This document shows positions 13,473 through 23,937 of a DNA stretch of 64,000 nt, one piece after another. The first letter of the stretch is position 1, and each line of letters starts with the position of its first letter. Origin of the DNA: Marasmius tenuissimus. Taxonomy: Eukaryota; Basidiomycota; Agaricomycetes; Agaricales; Marasmiaceae. The position numbers were made by a program, and so were the translations under genes. The notes under the pieces are model-generated. The model was not told the origin of the DNA. It saw only the letters and a program-made list of their open reading frames with translations, and made no database searches. The stretch covers positions 2,666,001 to 2,730,000 of the forward strand of contig JAQOTA010000052.1 in assembly GCA_029532415.1 (NCBI GenBank), in the 5' to 3' direction.

Positions 13473-15447
13473 ATGTCAATGATGACGTGGAGACAATCCT
13501 CCCAGCTGCTAGGTCTTCGTCTGCGTGGATCATCTGTAGCATCTCTACAAGGTCCCAGGCGGTACTTTAGCCACACTCCCAGAGGTGAGAGACATACTCG
13601 GGCCAAAGTTCATTGATGAGCTTACCTTGGGTCACCATATAGTCATGAGCAAGATTGTCGTCGAGAACCCGGTCGTGGAATTGGACGGAGATGAGATGAC
13701 TAGGATCATTTGGAAGAAGATCAGGGAAGAGGTGAGTTCACGACGCTATGGAGAGTCTCACAAAGGTCTAACTTTTCCGTTCATCTAACAGTTGATTCTT
13801 CCTTATCTTCAACTGGATATCAAGTACTATGACCTTGGATTGGAATACCGTGACGCGGTGCGTTAGAAACCATCCTCCAGGCTGAACGAGGCTCACAAGT
13901 GTCCTCAGACAAACGACCAAGTCACTATCGAGTCTGCACAAGCCATCCAGAAATATGGGGTCGGTATCAAGTGTGCTACCATTACTCCAGACGAAGCGCG
14001 TGTCGAGGAATTCAAACTGAAGCAAATGTGGAAAAGTCCTAATGGCACCGTATGTCCATCACTGATTGTACCCCACGCCCTGCGCCTTCTGATACGACCA
14101 TGCCAACGCTCTAGATCCGTAACCTCATCGGCGGAACAGTCTTCCGTGAGCCTATCATTCTAAACAGTATCCCCAAACCTATCCCTGGCTGGGTCAAGCC
14201 CATTGTCATTGGGAGGCACGCGTTCGGTGACCAGGTACTGTTCCGGTGCCCGCTACTCGCCTATGCACGTCCACTAACACGTTGTTTACACGCGAATGTA
14301 GTACCGTTCGACCGACTTCGTTGCCCCGGGTCCCGGAAAGCTTCAACTGGTCTATACCCCCGAGGATGGATCTGCTGCCACCTCTCTCGATGTCTATGAT
14401 TTTAAGGGCCCCGGTGTTGCCATGAGCATGTACAACACGGACGAGGTATGTCGAATGCGCGTCTTTCTAGCTTTTTACTTGGGCTGACTTGCCAAATTCT
14501 CTAGTCAATCATTGGTTTCGCCCACTCTTCCTTCAAGATGGCATTGGCCAAGCAAATGCCTCTTGTGTGTCATTTTCTCATCCAGCCGCCGCGAGCTCTG
14601 TCCTCAGTTCTTCGCTTTCTAGTTCATGTCAACCAAGAACACAATCATGAAGAAGTATGATGGCCGATTCAAGGACATTTTCCAGGAGATCTACGAGAAG
14701 TGAGTCTATTTTTGATCGGATCGCGTTATGGGCCACAGCCTGATGCTTTCGCCTTGAAGGGAATACCAGGCCTCCTTCGAGAAAGCTGGCATCTACTACG
14801 AGCACCGACTGATCGACGACATGGTCGCCCAAGCCATCAAGTCCTCCGGAGGCTTCGTCTGGGCTTGCAAGAACTACGATGGAGATGTTCAGAGTGACAT
14901 TCTGGCTCAAGGTTTCGGAAGCTTGGGTATGATGACCAGTGAATTGATCACCCCCGACGGAAAGACCCTCGAAAGTGAAGCTGCCCATGGTACGTTCGCC
15001 ATTGACTATTTCCGTGTTCTCTGATGCTCAGGAGCTGTTACCCACCAGGAACCGTGACTCGCCACTACCGCGAATATCAGAAAGGCAACGAGACCTCGAC
15101 TAACCCTGTCGCTTCCATCTTCGCCTGGACTCGTGGACTCCTTCACCGCGCTAAACTTGACAATAACACTCCTCTCCGTACTTTCTGCGAGGGACTAGAA
15201 GCCGCCTGCATAGAGGTCATCGATAAGGATGGAATAATGACTAAGGATCTTGCTCTCGCCATCTATGGCAAGAACATGAAGCGAGAGCACTGGGTTATCA
15301 CCGACGTTTACATGGACAAGGTCAAGGTCAGTACTGCTTTTCATGTCTCCGTCTTCTGGACCGTTGCTGATGTGGACTTCACCATCTCACTCTCTACAGG
15401 AGAAACTCCAAAAGAAGCTCGATGCCGAGGCAAAGGCCAAGCTCTAA
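13473..15447 (+). CDS. IDP1: NADP-dependent isocitrate dehydrogenase with mitochondrial presequence
   Basis: Oxidatively decarboxylates isocitrate to 2-oxoglutarate with reduction of NADP+. Exon 1 (13473-13584) encodes an Arg/Ser-rich, acid-free presequence, [19 protein letters not shown] and onward to [10 protein letters not shown] 58-base intron (13585-13642) then joins to [20 protein letters not shown]. Conserved blocks follow: [45 protein letters not shown], and [14 protein letters not shown], whose Arg-His pair gives NADP rather than NAD preference. The protein ends KAKL; the last three residues (AKL) fit the peroxisomal PTS1 consensus. A second in-frame Met (13645) just after the first intron could start a form without the presequence. 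Around ten introns are present. Family identity is certain; location is inferred. Confidence 0.93.
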
Positions 15448-15614
15448 TCGCTCGTTGTCGTAATCTGAACATTGCAGGACATTTCGATGGATGTACTGGA
15501 TCACAAAAATCTCTTTTATCGACGCTATCTTGTTGTTGTATTACCCATATTTCATTTGTCCCAATTCTCCATTTGTATCTTGATTTTCTTTCAAAAAGTA
15601 ACATTCTCAAATCA

Positions 15615-16570
15615 TCACATCGACGGAATCTTGCCCGGGAAAAACGCGTCCCCGTCTTTGTTCTCCTTGTACCAAGGCTCGTCGTGCGCCAGGAGGATTC
15701 TAGTTCGGGGAAGCTGGATGAACGATCGCAGTCTCTCTATATGTTCCTCTGCTGCTTTCTTATCGGCATGCGCGCAACGCCCGATGTAACCTGACAGGTT
15801 ATCCGCGATTTGAGATTCTCCTGTGATGAGCCTCCAATGGTGAGCGCTGTCACCTGCTAGAAGCAGCCAGCCCCCATCGCTGGAGGTGCGAGCCACGACG
15901 TTTATGTGTCCAGGTAGGTGGCCGGCCTGAGGTGGGTAGCAGCCAGGTTCATTAAATGTCCTATACATACAAGGAACAGAAGTCTACCCACCGCATCGAC
16001 GATATAAAGGCTCCCGTCTCCGTGATAATCTAGCGCACGAGGAAATGGTCCCAATGGTTTCCAGTCCTCCGTATCCAAGAACTCAGTACGCCCCGCCGGT
16101 AAAAGGTCACTCGCAAATCCCGAATCTGGGTCTGCAGGATACCCAGGCGTAACAAGTCTCTTCGCAGGACCTCCAACCAGAAACGTACTCCTTCCTTGAA
16201 ACGGCCTTGTATCTCCAATATGATCGAAATGGAGGTGAGATAGACATACGACGTCTACATCGTCGGGGGAGAGACCACCCTTCTTCAGTGACTCGCATAC
16301 GTCCTGTGGGATGTCAAGGCGGAAGACCTGCTCGACGTAGCGGACTATAGATGGGGGGTAGTTCTTCCAGTCTTTGCGGAGACCTAGGTCGAATATGAAC
16401 TTGTGTCCGGTTATGGTGTGGCGGAGGAGGAAGGAGAGGGAGGGTGCGACGACGACTTCGCCGGGTTTCCCGTCGTGGATAAACCGTTCGGTGGGGAGGT
16501 GAATGATACCTGCCTCTAGAGCTGAGACTTCGCAGTATGCTTGGGTGGGAGTGGGATGTGGGAGAGACAT
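15615..16570 (-). CDS. metallo-beta-lactamase-fold hydrolase, lactonase-like (copy 1)
   Basis: Zinc hydrolase resembling N-acyl-homoserine-lactone lactonases. Two exons (16570-15992 and 15926-15615) total 891 bases, giving 296 residues. The dinuclear zinc motif is complete: [11 protein letters not shown] (HxHxDH), a later His in [11 protein letters not shown], the bridging Asp in GDSAHHW, and His in [10 protein letters not shown]. The intron interrupts between VDA and AGHLPGH, at exactly the same site as in the intact copy at 54180. No signal peptide is seen, so it is probably cytosolic. It lies 270 bases downstream of an F-box gene on the same strand, an arrangement repeated in decayed form at 18980-21238 and 25830-27911. 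Substrate is unknown; other lactones or esters are as likely as homoserine lactones in a fungus. Confidence 0.87.
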
Positions 16571-16840
16571 GGTGGTGGTGAGGTCATAGTCCGGGAAAGC
16601 GTCAAGGGAAGATGATTCACACAGATATGCAAAATCGTTCCCATACGCGTCGGGTCCAGCAGCGCATAAAACAGGTGATGTATGACAGAAAGGAAAGGAA
16701 TGTCGTTTTGGGTCAAATAGATTGATCTGGTTCGGTGGACGTTAGCCCAGAGCCCTGAAGATGAATGTCGAATACCAGTGCTGGGTGATTCACCAGCCGA
16801 CCAATCAGGCATTCGATGAGTCGTCAAAATCCTCGAGGCT

Positions 16841-18509
16841 CTAATCGGAGTCCGAATCTATACTATCCATCTCGACTTCGTCCCAATCGACCTCAATGTT
16901 TGAGCCCACTTCTCCCCTGAGCATCACAACGCTGTTGCGGTATAGGTTTTTGCAACATTCCAAAACAATCTTTGTGACAGGAGTACCAAGCTCTGACCGT
17001 CTCCGGAGCATCTCGACGAGAAACCTTGACATAGGAACTACGTCAAAGTCTACGTCGTAGAAGCCGACTGTAGATAGCGTGGGGTATGGAATCGGTTGAG
17101 TAGTACCGGAAAGGTTCTGAGATAATGATCCAAGAACCACTTCGATAGATATGCCATAGGTTGTGATGGAATGGAGGAGAGGACAACTCCCGAAACGCTG
17201 GATCATCGTACTCTGCCGGAAACTTGGCACCCCTATTCTCAACTCTTCGAGGTACTGAATCGTACCAAGAGATTCCAATAGTCGCTGCAAGATGGGTAGA
17301 ATATCCACTTCGATTCCAGTATGAGCTGGATCCTTCAGCTGAAGGGTGAAATGGGGAGATCGTAAATTGTCGCAGACATCCCCGGCGGTACGATGTTGGG
17401 GGTTCCACACCCTCAACATGATCCCTTCTCCATCAGTATGGCTGAGCTCAAGGCCCTTGACGCGTCGAATCGGAGTCGGGTTGGTTGATCTATCTGAGAA
17501 AAGGCCTGAGATAGAGCCGCACAGGGAGTCCAAGGTATTCTCGAGTTCGTTGGTTTCGAGATGTACGATGGTAGAGGCAGGGAAGGTCATGCGCTGGAGA
17601 AGAGTCACAACCACTATGGCCCTCGATGACAGATATAACCGCTCTAAATAGGGAAGCACAATCGTGAGATCCTGGGGGAGCGTAGCATCGATTCGAGTTG
17701 GACAGTAGTCCAATATATTCACCGACACAAGTTGCGTCGCTGCTTTCAAAGTGAAGGCAATATCCTTGAGCGGCGTGTCAATGGGTGTAGTCATATTCCA
17801 TACGTGGATGGTGGCGAGGTTTCGAAGGGCACTGGACCCCCATGGAATACTGCATCCAATGATGTCGATAGAGATGAGCCGTGGTGCGTCTCCGCCGAGG
17901 AAATTGACAGGTAGCACGGACTGGTCAACTCCGCGCGGTACTAGGTCGATGGAGCGAAGATATGGTGCTGGCTCGGTCATTCTCGCGAGCAGGCTTGTGG
18001 TCTGGTGGGCACTGATACCATACAGTCTCAGGCTGGAGATTTGGGACGGCCGTTCAAGCGCTTCCAATAACAAATCGAAATGTGTCTGTCGAAATTCTGG
18101 GTGACTTCTATTCCAGTCGACGTTGAGAGGAACAGAGCTGCTGTATTTCATCATCTCTCGGGCCATTTCTGGACAACCGAAATCGGGCCACGTCCATACC
18201 GAAGGTGTTCTCGCCGCAATTGTGCGCCACAGACGGCATATGTGCATGACTTTGGGAAATTTGGGTCGGTCCCATTGCCGATCGGTACGACTGGTAGTAA
18301 GTGTGAAGATTTTCCCAATAATTTCGAGAGGTAAACGGCAGACAGGTACCCGTGAGTTGCGGTGGTATTCGAGCTCTTTGAGCTGCCGTCTGACCTTGCC
18401 AATTTGCTCGTCAAACTCCTCCAGCGTGTTGTAAGTGCCCCAATGACCTGTAGGGAGAAATCGATAGTTATCCCAATTCAATATCATCCGTATACTTACT
18501 AGCCTCCAT
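16841..18509 (-). CDS. F-box-like protein 1 (cassette unit 1)
   Basis: Likely substrate receptor of an SCF ubiquitin ligase. Exon 1 is only 10 bases (18509-18500, ATG GAG GCT A), then an intron and exon 2 from 18447; lengths add to 538 codons plus stop. N-terminal coiled-coil (TLEEFDEQIGKVRRQLKEL) is followed by the F-box VCRLPLEIIGKIFTL and HICRLWRTIAARTPSVW. The rest is a leucine-rich repeat-like region with family landmarks NFLGGDAPRL, PWGSSALRNLATIHVWNM, FGSCPLLHSITTYG, and an acidic end (WDEVEMDSIDSDSD). The uninterrupted frame also opens with a Met at 18487, but that lies in the predicted intron; the short exon gives a start that matches seven relatives. Target proteins are unknown. Confidence 0.85.
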
Positions 18510-18979
18510 TATTCGACTTTGCTCACCAGGATATATCCTCTTTCCCTTGGAAGTATTGGAGTGCAGTAGCTACTAGCGACACGAGTTAGACGCGAAATCG
18601 TCAGAGTGATGGTCAGAAGATGAGTTTGAGCCTCAGGCGCTCGGTCCCGCTCGGTCGAGGGCGGGCCGTCCTTTTCCTCAAGTTCAAGCGCCCAAGAACG
18701 TTGACCTTTGACAATGACAACGCTCGCATCACCCAAGCTCTAGCTTTTAAGAACGAAGATACGTGTCAGCCTGGCCATGTTGACGTTTGACTCTCGTCCT
18801 CAATGCAAGTCCTCAATTCTCACAGCTCAATTTGACTCATTCGTCTCTCTATAGTGCACATAAGAATCAAGATTCTCTGTAGTTCATGTAGCAATCGTGC
18901 CTCTCATGATGTAAAGACAATAATCTAGCGGACAAGTAGGCGGTCTCAACGGTGCCCGTTCTTCCGTATTCAAGAAATA
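18510..18979. other. intergenic between cassette units 1 and 2
   Basis: Holds the F-box 1 promoter and the region beyond the decayed lactonase. The part just upstream of the F-box start resembles the matching part upstream of F-box 2 (21239 onward), with shared wording such as the GCGCCCAAGAA block, consistent with segmental duplication. No gene seen. Confidence 0.45.
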
Positions 18980-19387
18980 CGTCCAAACGTAGATCTACAG
19001 GATGCTCAGGTGCGACGAGGATCTCTGCAAGACGTACTTCTCGCAGAGGCCCCGGTCCTCACGGTGTCGCCGAGGTGGTTCAAGAAATAAAGGTGGGATA
19101 GGCATAGGATGTCTCGTAGGGCGTCAAGGCAAGATGTCTGCTCGATGAAGCGAATGATAGATGGGAAATAGTTCTCCCAGTCTTTGCGGAAGATCCACGT
19201 CGGATGGCAACTTGTGTCCAGTTCGAGTGTTGCGGAGGAGGAAGGAAGTTGAGAGTGGTGGTGCGACGGGGACTTGGCCAAATTTCCTTCGTGGATATAC
19301 CGTTCGGCAGGAAGGTGTATGATGCGTGCCTCCAGAGCTGATATGTCGCAGTACGCCTAGGTAGGGGGTGGGAGTTGGGAGAGACAT
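18980..19387 (-). pseudogene. decayed lactonase, N-terminal half (copy 2)
   Basis: Remnant of the same metallo-beta-lactamase gene. The start is still readable (MSLPTPTPYLGVLRHISS), but a frameshift moves the match into another frame, where RKDWENYFPSIIRFIEQT and LSHLYFLNHLGDT correspond to [18 protein letters not shown] and [12 protein letters not shown] of copy 1. The zinc motif has lost residues, a segment before it is deleted, and the whole C-terminal half is missing. It sits about 190 bases downstream of F-box 2, the same relative place as copy 1 beside F-box 1. Left boundary is approximate. Confidence 0.78.
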
Positions 19388-19578
19388 GGTAATGGTGGGG
19401 TCATAGTCAGGGAAAATGGTACAGATGGCTTATGCCAACAGAGCCTCGAGCAGGTGATACATAATGGAAGAGAATGTTGATTTTGATGAAACGAGTTAAT
19501 CTGGTTCGGAGAGCGTTGGCCCAGAGCCCTGAATATGCACTGCGCCATCGAATGTTAGGTGATCCACCAGCCAACTTA

Positions 19579-21238
19579 TCAGGCGTCTGATGAGCCGTTG
19601 TAGTCATCGGAGTCGGAAGGTGATTCGATACCGTCCCAATTGATCTCGACGTCCGAGCCAACTTCTTCCCTGAGCATCTCAACCTTGTCGGCTTTGAGGT
19701 TTTCACAGCACCTCAACACGACCCTTTTGACAGGAACACCGTACTCTGACCGTCTTTGAAGCATGTCGACGAGCAACGTTGACATAGGAATCATGTCAAA
19801 GTCGACGCTTTGGAGGATGATGGTAGATACTGCGGGGTATGGGACAGGTTGATGAGTGGCCGAAAGATTGGAAGATAAAGATGTGACGATCACTTCGGCA
19901 CTTAGACCATAGGTTGTGATGGCACAGAGGAGAGGACAGCCCCCGAAACGCTCGATCAGTGCATCCTGAGAGAGAGATGGCGCGTATATTTCCAACTTTT
20001 TGAGGTACGGGAGCGTACCAAGAGCGTTCAGTAGTCGCTGGCAGATCCCAGCATCAACTTGATGGTCCGTCAGCTGAACGCTGAAGGGGTCCTTAAAGGT
20101 AAAGTTTCCGTGGTGTAAGGATTTCACTTCCCCAAGTGTGATGCTTTGTCCATCATCGTGAATGAGATTGAGGCTCTCGATGGATCTCATATGTTTTGAG
20201 TCAATAGCTGCATCTGTAAAAAGGCCAGAAATAGAACTGCACAAGGAGTCCAAGGCGTCCTCGAGTTCGGAGATTTCGAGATGTACGTTAGTAGAGGTAG
20301 GAAAGGTCATACACTGAAGAAGGGTGGCGATAACTATAGCCCTCGATGATAGTTTCAAACGATTCAAATGAGGGAGCACAATCGCAAAATTTCGGGAGAG
20401 CGCAACGTTGGTTTGAGATGGGAAAAAGTCTGATATGTCTACCTCCATGAGCTTCGTCGCTGCTTGTAAGGTTACAGCGATGTCCTCGAGAGACATATTG
20501 GTGGGCAGGGTCGAGTTCGACACGTGTAAGGTGGTAAGATTTCGAAAGGCGCGAGATCCCCACGGGATACTACATCCGGTGGTGTGAAGGGAGACGAGGC
20601 GTGGTGCATCTTCGCCGAGGAAATTGGTGGGCAGTATGACTGGAATGAACTCGGCGGGTCGTATAGGAACTCCTTCGGGTCGTATTTCGATGGAGCGAAG
20701 ATACGGTACTGGCTGAGTTGCTTTCGCGAGTAGGTTTGTGATAAGATTGGGGCTGATACCGCTCATGTGCAGACTGGAAATCCGGGACGGCTGTTCGAGC
20801 ATTTCCAAGAACAGATTTTGCTGGCAGTATGCACTGGACATAATAACGCAAAGAGGAGCAGAACCGCTATATTTCAGCACCTCCTGAGCCATCTTCGGAC
20901 GACTAAGATCGAGGTGTGTCCACATAGAAAGTGTTTTCGCTGCGATTGCGCGCCACAGACGGCATATTTGCATGACTTTGGGGAATTTTCGGTCCCAGTC
21001 CCAATCGATGGTGAGCGTGAAGATTTTCCCAATGATTTCGACAGGTAAACGGCAGACGGGTGCCCGTAAATTGCGGCAGTATTCGAGTTCTGTGAGCTGT
21101 TGTCTCATCTTTCTGATATGGTCGTCAAACTCCTCGAGCGTGTTGCAAATAGCCCAAGAACCTGCTGTAGAAAGAAATGAGCGGTTGTCCCAACTCGTTA
21201 TCATCCATGTCAGGACTCAGGTACTCACCGGTCGCCAT
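19579..21238 (-). CDS. F-box-like protein 2 (cassette unit 2)
   Basis: Paralogue of F-box 1 with the same design: 10-base exon 1 (21238-21229, ATG GCG ACC G), phase-1 intron, exon 2 from about 21161; lengths add to 530 codons plus stop. Coiled-coil TLEEFDDHIRKMRQQLTELE, then F-box VCRLPVEIIGKIFTL and QICRLWRAIAAKTLSMW, NFLGEDAPRLVSLHTTG, PWGSRAFRNLTTLHVSN, FGGCPLLCAITTYG and an acidic tail ending SPSDSDDYNGSSDA. The frame is intact, so this gene survives although its neighbour lactonase has decayed. An alternative acceptor three bases earlier would add one residue. Confidence 0.84.
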
Positions 21239-22552
21239 TCTTCACTGTTTGACTTTGCCCAAAGATATTTCTTGCGTATCCGCCTCTTTGCTTTTGGTGA
21301 ATCAGGGTGCAGGGTGAGAGTGATGGTTAGAAGGACGACACAAGTTGAGCGCGAGGTCGCGTTTTGGCGCTTACACTGACAGATGATATTCAAGCGCCCA
21401 AGAAAGTTGACCTTTAACAACGATCTCCTCCAGCCGCGCTCGACTCTTGTTGGAGCTTCAGGTGCAATCTAGTGCAAAAAAAGCCGCAGAAGGATAGAAC
21501 AGGCTGAAAGACGCGAAATTATGCGCTATGGGAAGTGACATGGTGCTATAGAAACTAAATGCTGAATGCCGGAAATTCTGGATATGGGTGTCTATCCTCC
21601 TGGAATATATAGCGAGTACTTCAGTCATCACGCTCAACCGAAGATGCCTATAATCTCATCATTTTTTGTCGGTACTTTTGCTCTTTAGATGGCCCTGCTG
21701 GTTGAGATTGGGTGTCATGTTGAAGGGAGATTATGAACAGATCCCCTCAGGAGCGTTGTGTTCAAAGCGAATTAGCGGCGAGGCTTCATGGTTTCTAAAT
21801 GCCCCCAAAGGCTCGCAATTCGTCAGTATGCTGGTCAGTTACATTGTGCGAGCCATAACACTGCTATTCACATCCACACTGCCTTCTACTGGCGTGCTCT
21901 AATAGGGCTCGGAAACCCCTCACGCAGAGGGTTTGCACACAGCAGGCGCCGTGCCTCCGATATTATTTGTCTGGACAGACCCCACATACATACGCGTCAT
22001 GAAACAGAAGCTATAGTCAGGAGTCAACGCCAATCAACCCCGAGCGGAGATCAGTGTTCCTCGCTTCTCAAAGTTTCCGAAGACGCGCACAGGCCATTTC
22101 TCTTAATTCTCACTGTACCACTATCATAGCGTACTAGACCTGGTATCGACTTCTCTTTTCTGGCATTGCGTGCGCTGATAACCGACTCATGAAGGATAGA
22201 AACCCCGACGGTTCACGCCTGGACCTACAACACTGCTTGAAATGGGCATAACTCATGCACATACCCAAGGTACTCGCCCAATCCGCATCGCAAATTCATT
22301 CTCGACTCGCCGGCCGTCCATTCATACATCCGAGTCATTTTGAATGTTTAACGCCCTGGAACACGCCCCAATACAATCCCAAACTCCGACCTTCCTTACT
22401 CGTTCGACCGACTTCCCAACATCTCTGTAAATCAAGGATCATCGGGGTACCTCTTCTCTTCTCAGGCACCATGCGATTGCGTCGTGTTTAGGGGCTATAT
22501 AGCATCCCAGTCCCTACTTTTTGGTCCTTCCTGACACCATAACCACACACCC
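21239..22552. other. intergenic, nothing recognised
   Basis: About 1.3 kb between F-box 2 and the next plus-strand gene. Only short, unrelated frames. A TATATA sequence at 22496-22501 lies about 55 bases before the ATG at 22553 and could be its promoter element. Confidence 0.35.
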
Positions 22553-23534
22553 ATGGCTTCCGTCGCGTTACTTGCAAACCTTGCCATGATAGGAGGTCAC
22601 TTCTCCGACATGGTAAAGGTTTTCGTCTACCCGGCTATCGGGTATATACACCGTCGCATAAGGCAAAATCGATCGTTGAGGGATCCAAGGGCGTTGGCCG
22701 GAGAGGATTTGGAGAGGTGCCATGAGCAGCTCAAGCATACGCTGGACGATCTAGAGGTGATGGTGGAGGAGGGATTCGGAAGCACCAAGGAGTGTGAAAA
22801 TATGGGAAAGCTGGTGCTGGAGCATGAGACGTGCGTGTCTTGCCATTCACCGCTTCCAAGTTCGCTCTAATGTTTTTCTCTTCAGTCTTGGACGAGAGGC
22901 AGTCGGTCTTGGTGATGGATTGTGGGGAAAGCGAAGCACGCAGCCATCGAAAGAGTGCTTGCAGGATATCGCAGCGCTGATCGACAATATCAGAGTCCTT
23001 CAGTCGAAAGTACAGGTTAGTACGATTGGAGTAACCGTTGTACGCGATTCTCAATCATCTTCCAGCTGTTCTCCAGCGAAAAGAAACTTGAGCGTATAAA
23101 ACAACTTCTTAGGAACCCGAGTGAAAGCCAGGTACGGTGATCGTCATAATTCCTCACCGTGAGTGACCGCTTACGCCACTTCCCTCGAAGTATCAGCTCG
23201 CGCATGATGATCTCAATGTCGTTCAAACCATCTCACTGCTCGCCAAAGATCCACCTGTTCTGCTTACAGAACAAGTAAGTGTGCTGAACCGTCGAAAGGC
23301 ATATTTTCTGAACGGTCATGTTCCCAGCACCACGCAGGAATAAGATCTGCCATTTTGGCGGAAGACTCTGGCCGCCCCAAGGAAACGATCTCACATTCCG
23401 AGCAAGAGCTCTCGTCGTTTGGTGAGGAAGGCGACGAATTTGAAGCGGAGATACCTAGTGTGGAAACACTCAAGGTGTCTGCCTGGGGCGCGACTCGCAA
23501 CCCGTGTGGCGCGCGCTTTGGTCCATCTACATAG
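22553..23534 (+). CDS. hypothetical helical protein, five exons
   Basis: Not recognised. Five exons (22553-22830, 22886-23015, 23066-23131, 23197-23274, 23328-23534) join in frame to 252 codons plus stop, and every junction has GT and AG, so I regard it as real. The N-terminus is hydrophobic (MASVALLANLAMIGG) and leads to a charged region with LERCHEQLKHTLDDLEVMV, predicted helical or coiled-coil; later exons give IAALIDNIRVLQSKV and LFSSEKKLERIKQLL, also helical, and the end is acidic (SFGEEGDEFEAEIPSVETL). It interrupts the spacing between cassette units 2 and 3. A role as adaptor or membrane-associated protein would be guesswork. Confidence 0.6.
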
Positions 23535-23937
23535 ATCGAGTTTGAGTATCTCTGTCAAGTATTTAACTTCATTCATCATTCTGGCCGATGTATGAACTAT
23601 AGCCACGAAAAGTTCGAACCAGTCCTCGGCAGTCTCCTCAAATTGGTGGCCAGCTGGCGGCCGTAAGTGTAGGGGTATAGCCTGGTCCAGGCGCCTAGGA
23701 ATGTATGTACTACGGGTGCAAAATAGGCGCCACGGCACTCCGGTCCCCGGACCGACTCTACATGCTGAATGAAAGATCAACGTTGATCTGCAACTTCCAC
23801 CTTCATTCAACGCAGAAAACCTGGGGAGCACACTACGGCTTGGTAATTGGAGCTCGTATCCCAGGTGAGTCGCCACTGCTTCTGGCCAGACTTTGGTCAC
23901 CCATACTCGCATTGAGAATCCTAGTCTTCGTGCCCCA

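Noticed and set aside
15615..16570. Recent bacterial transfer of an AHL lactonase
   Set aside because: The gene has a typical fungal intron at a site shared with copy 4 and fungal paralogues in the same window. An old transfer cannot be excluded, but nothing here shows it.
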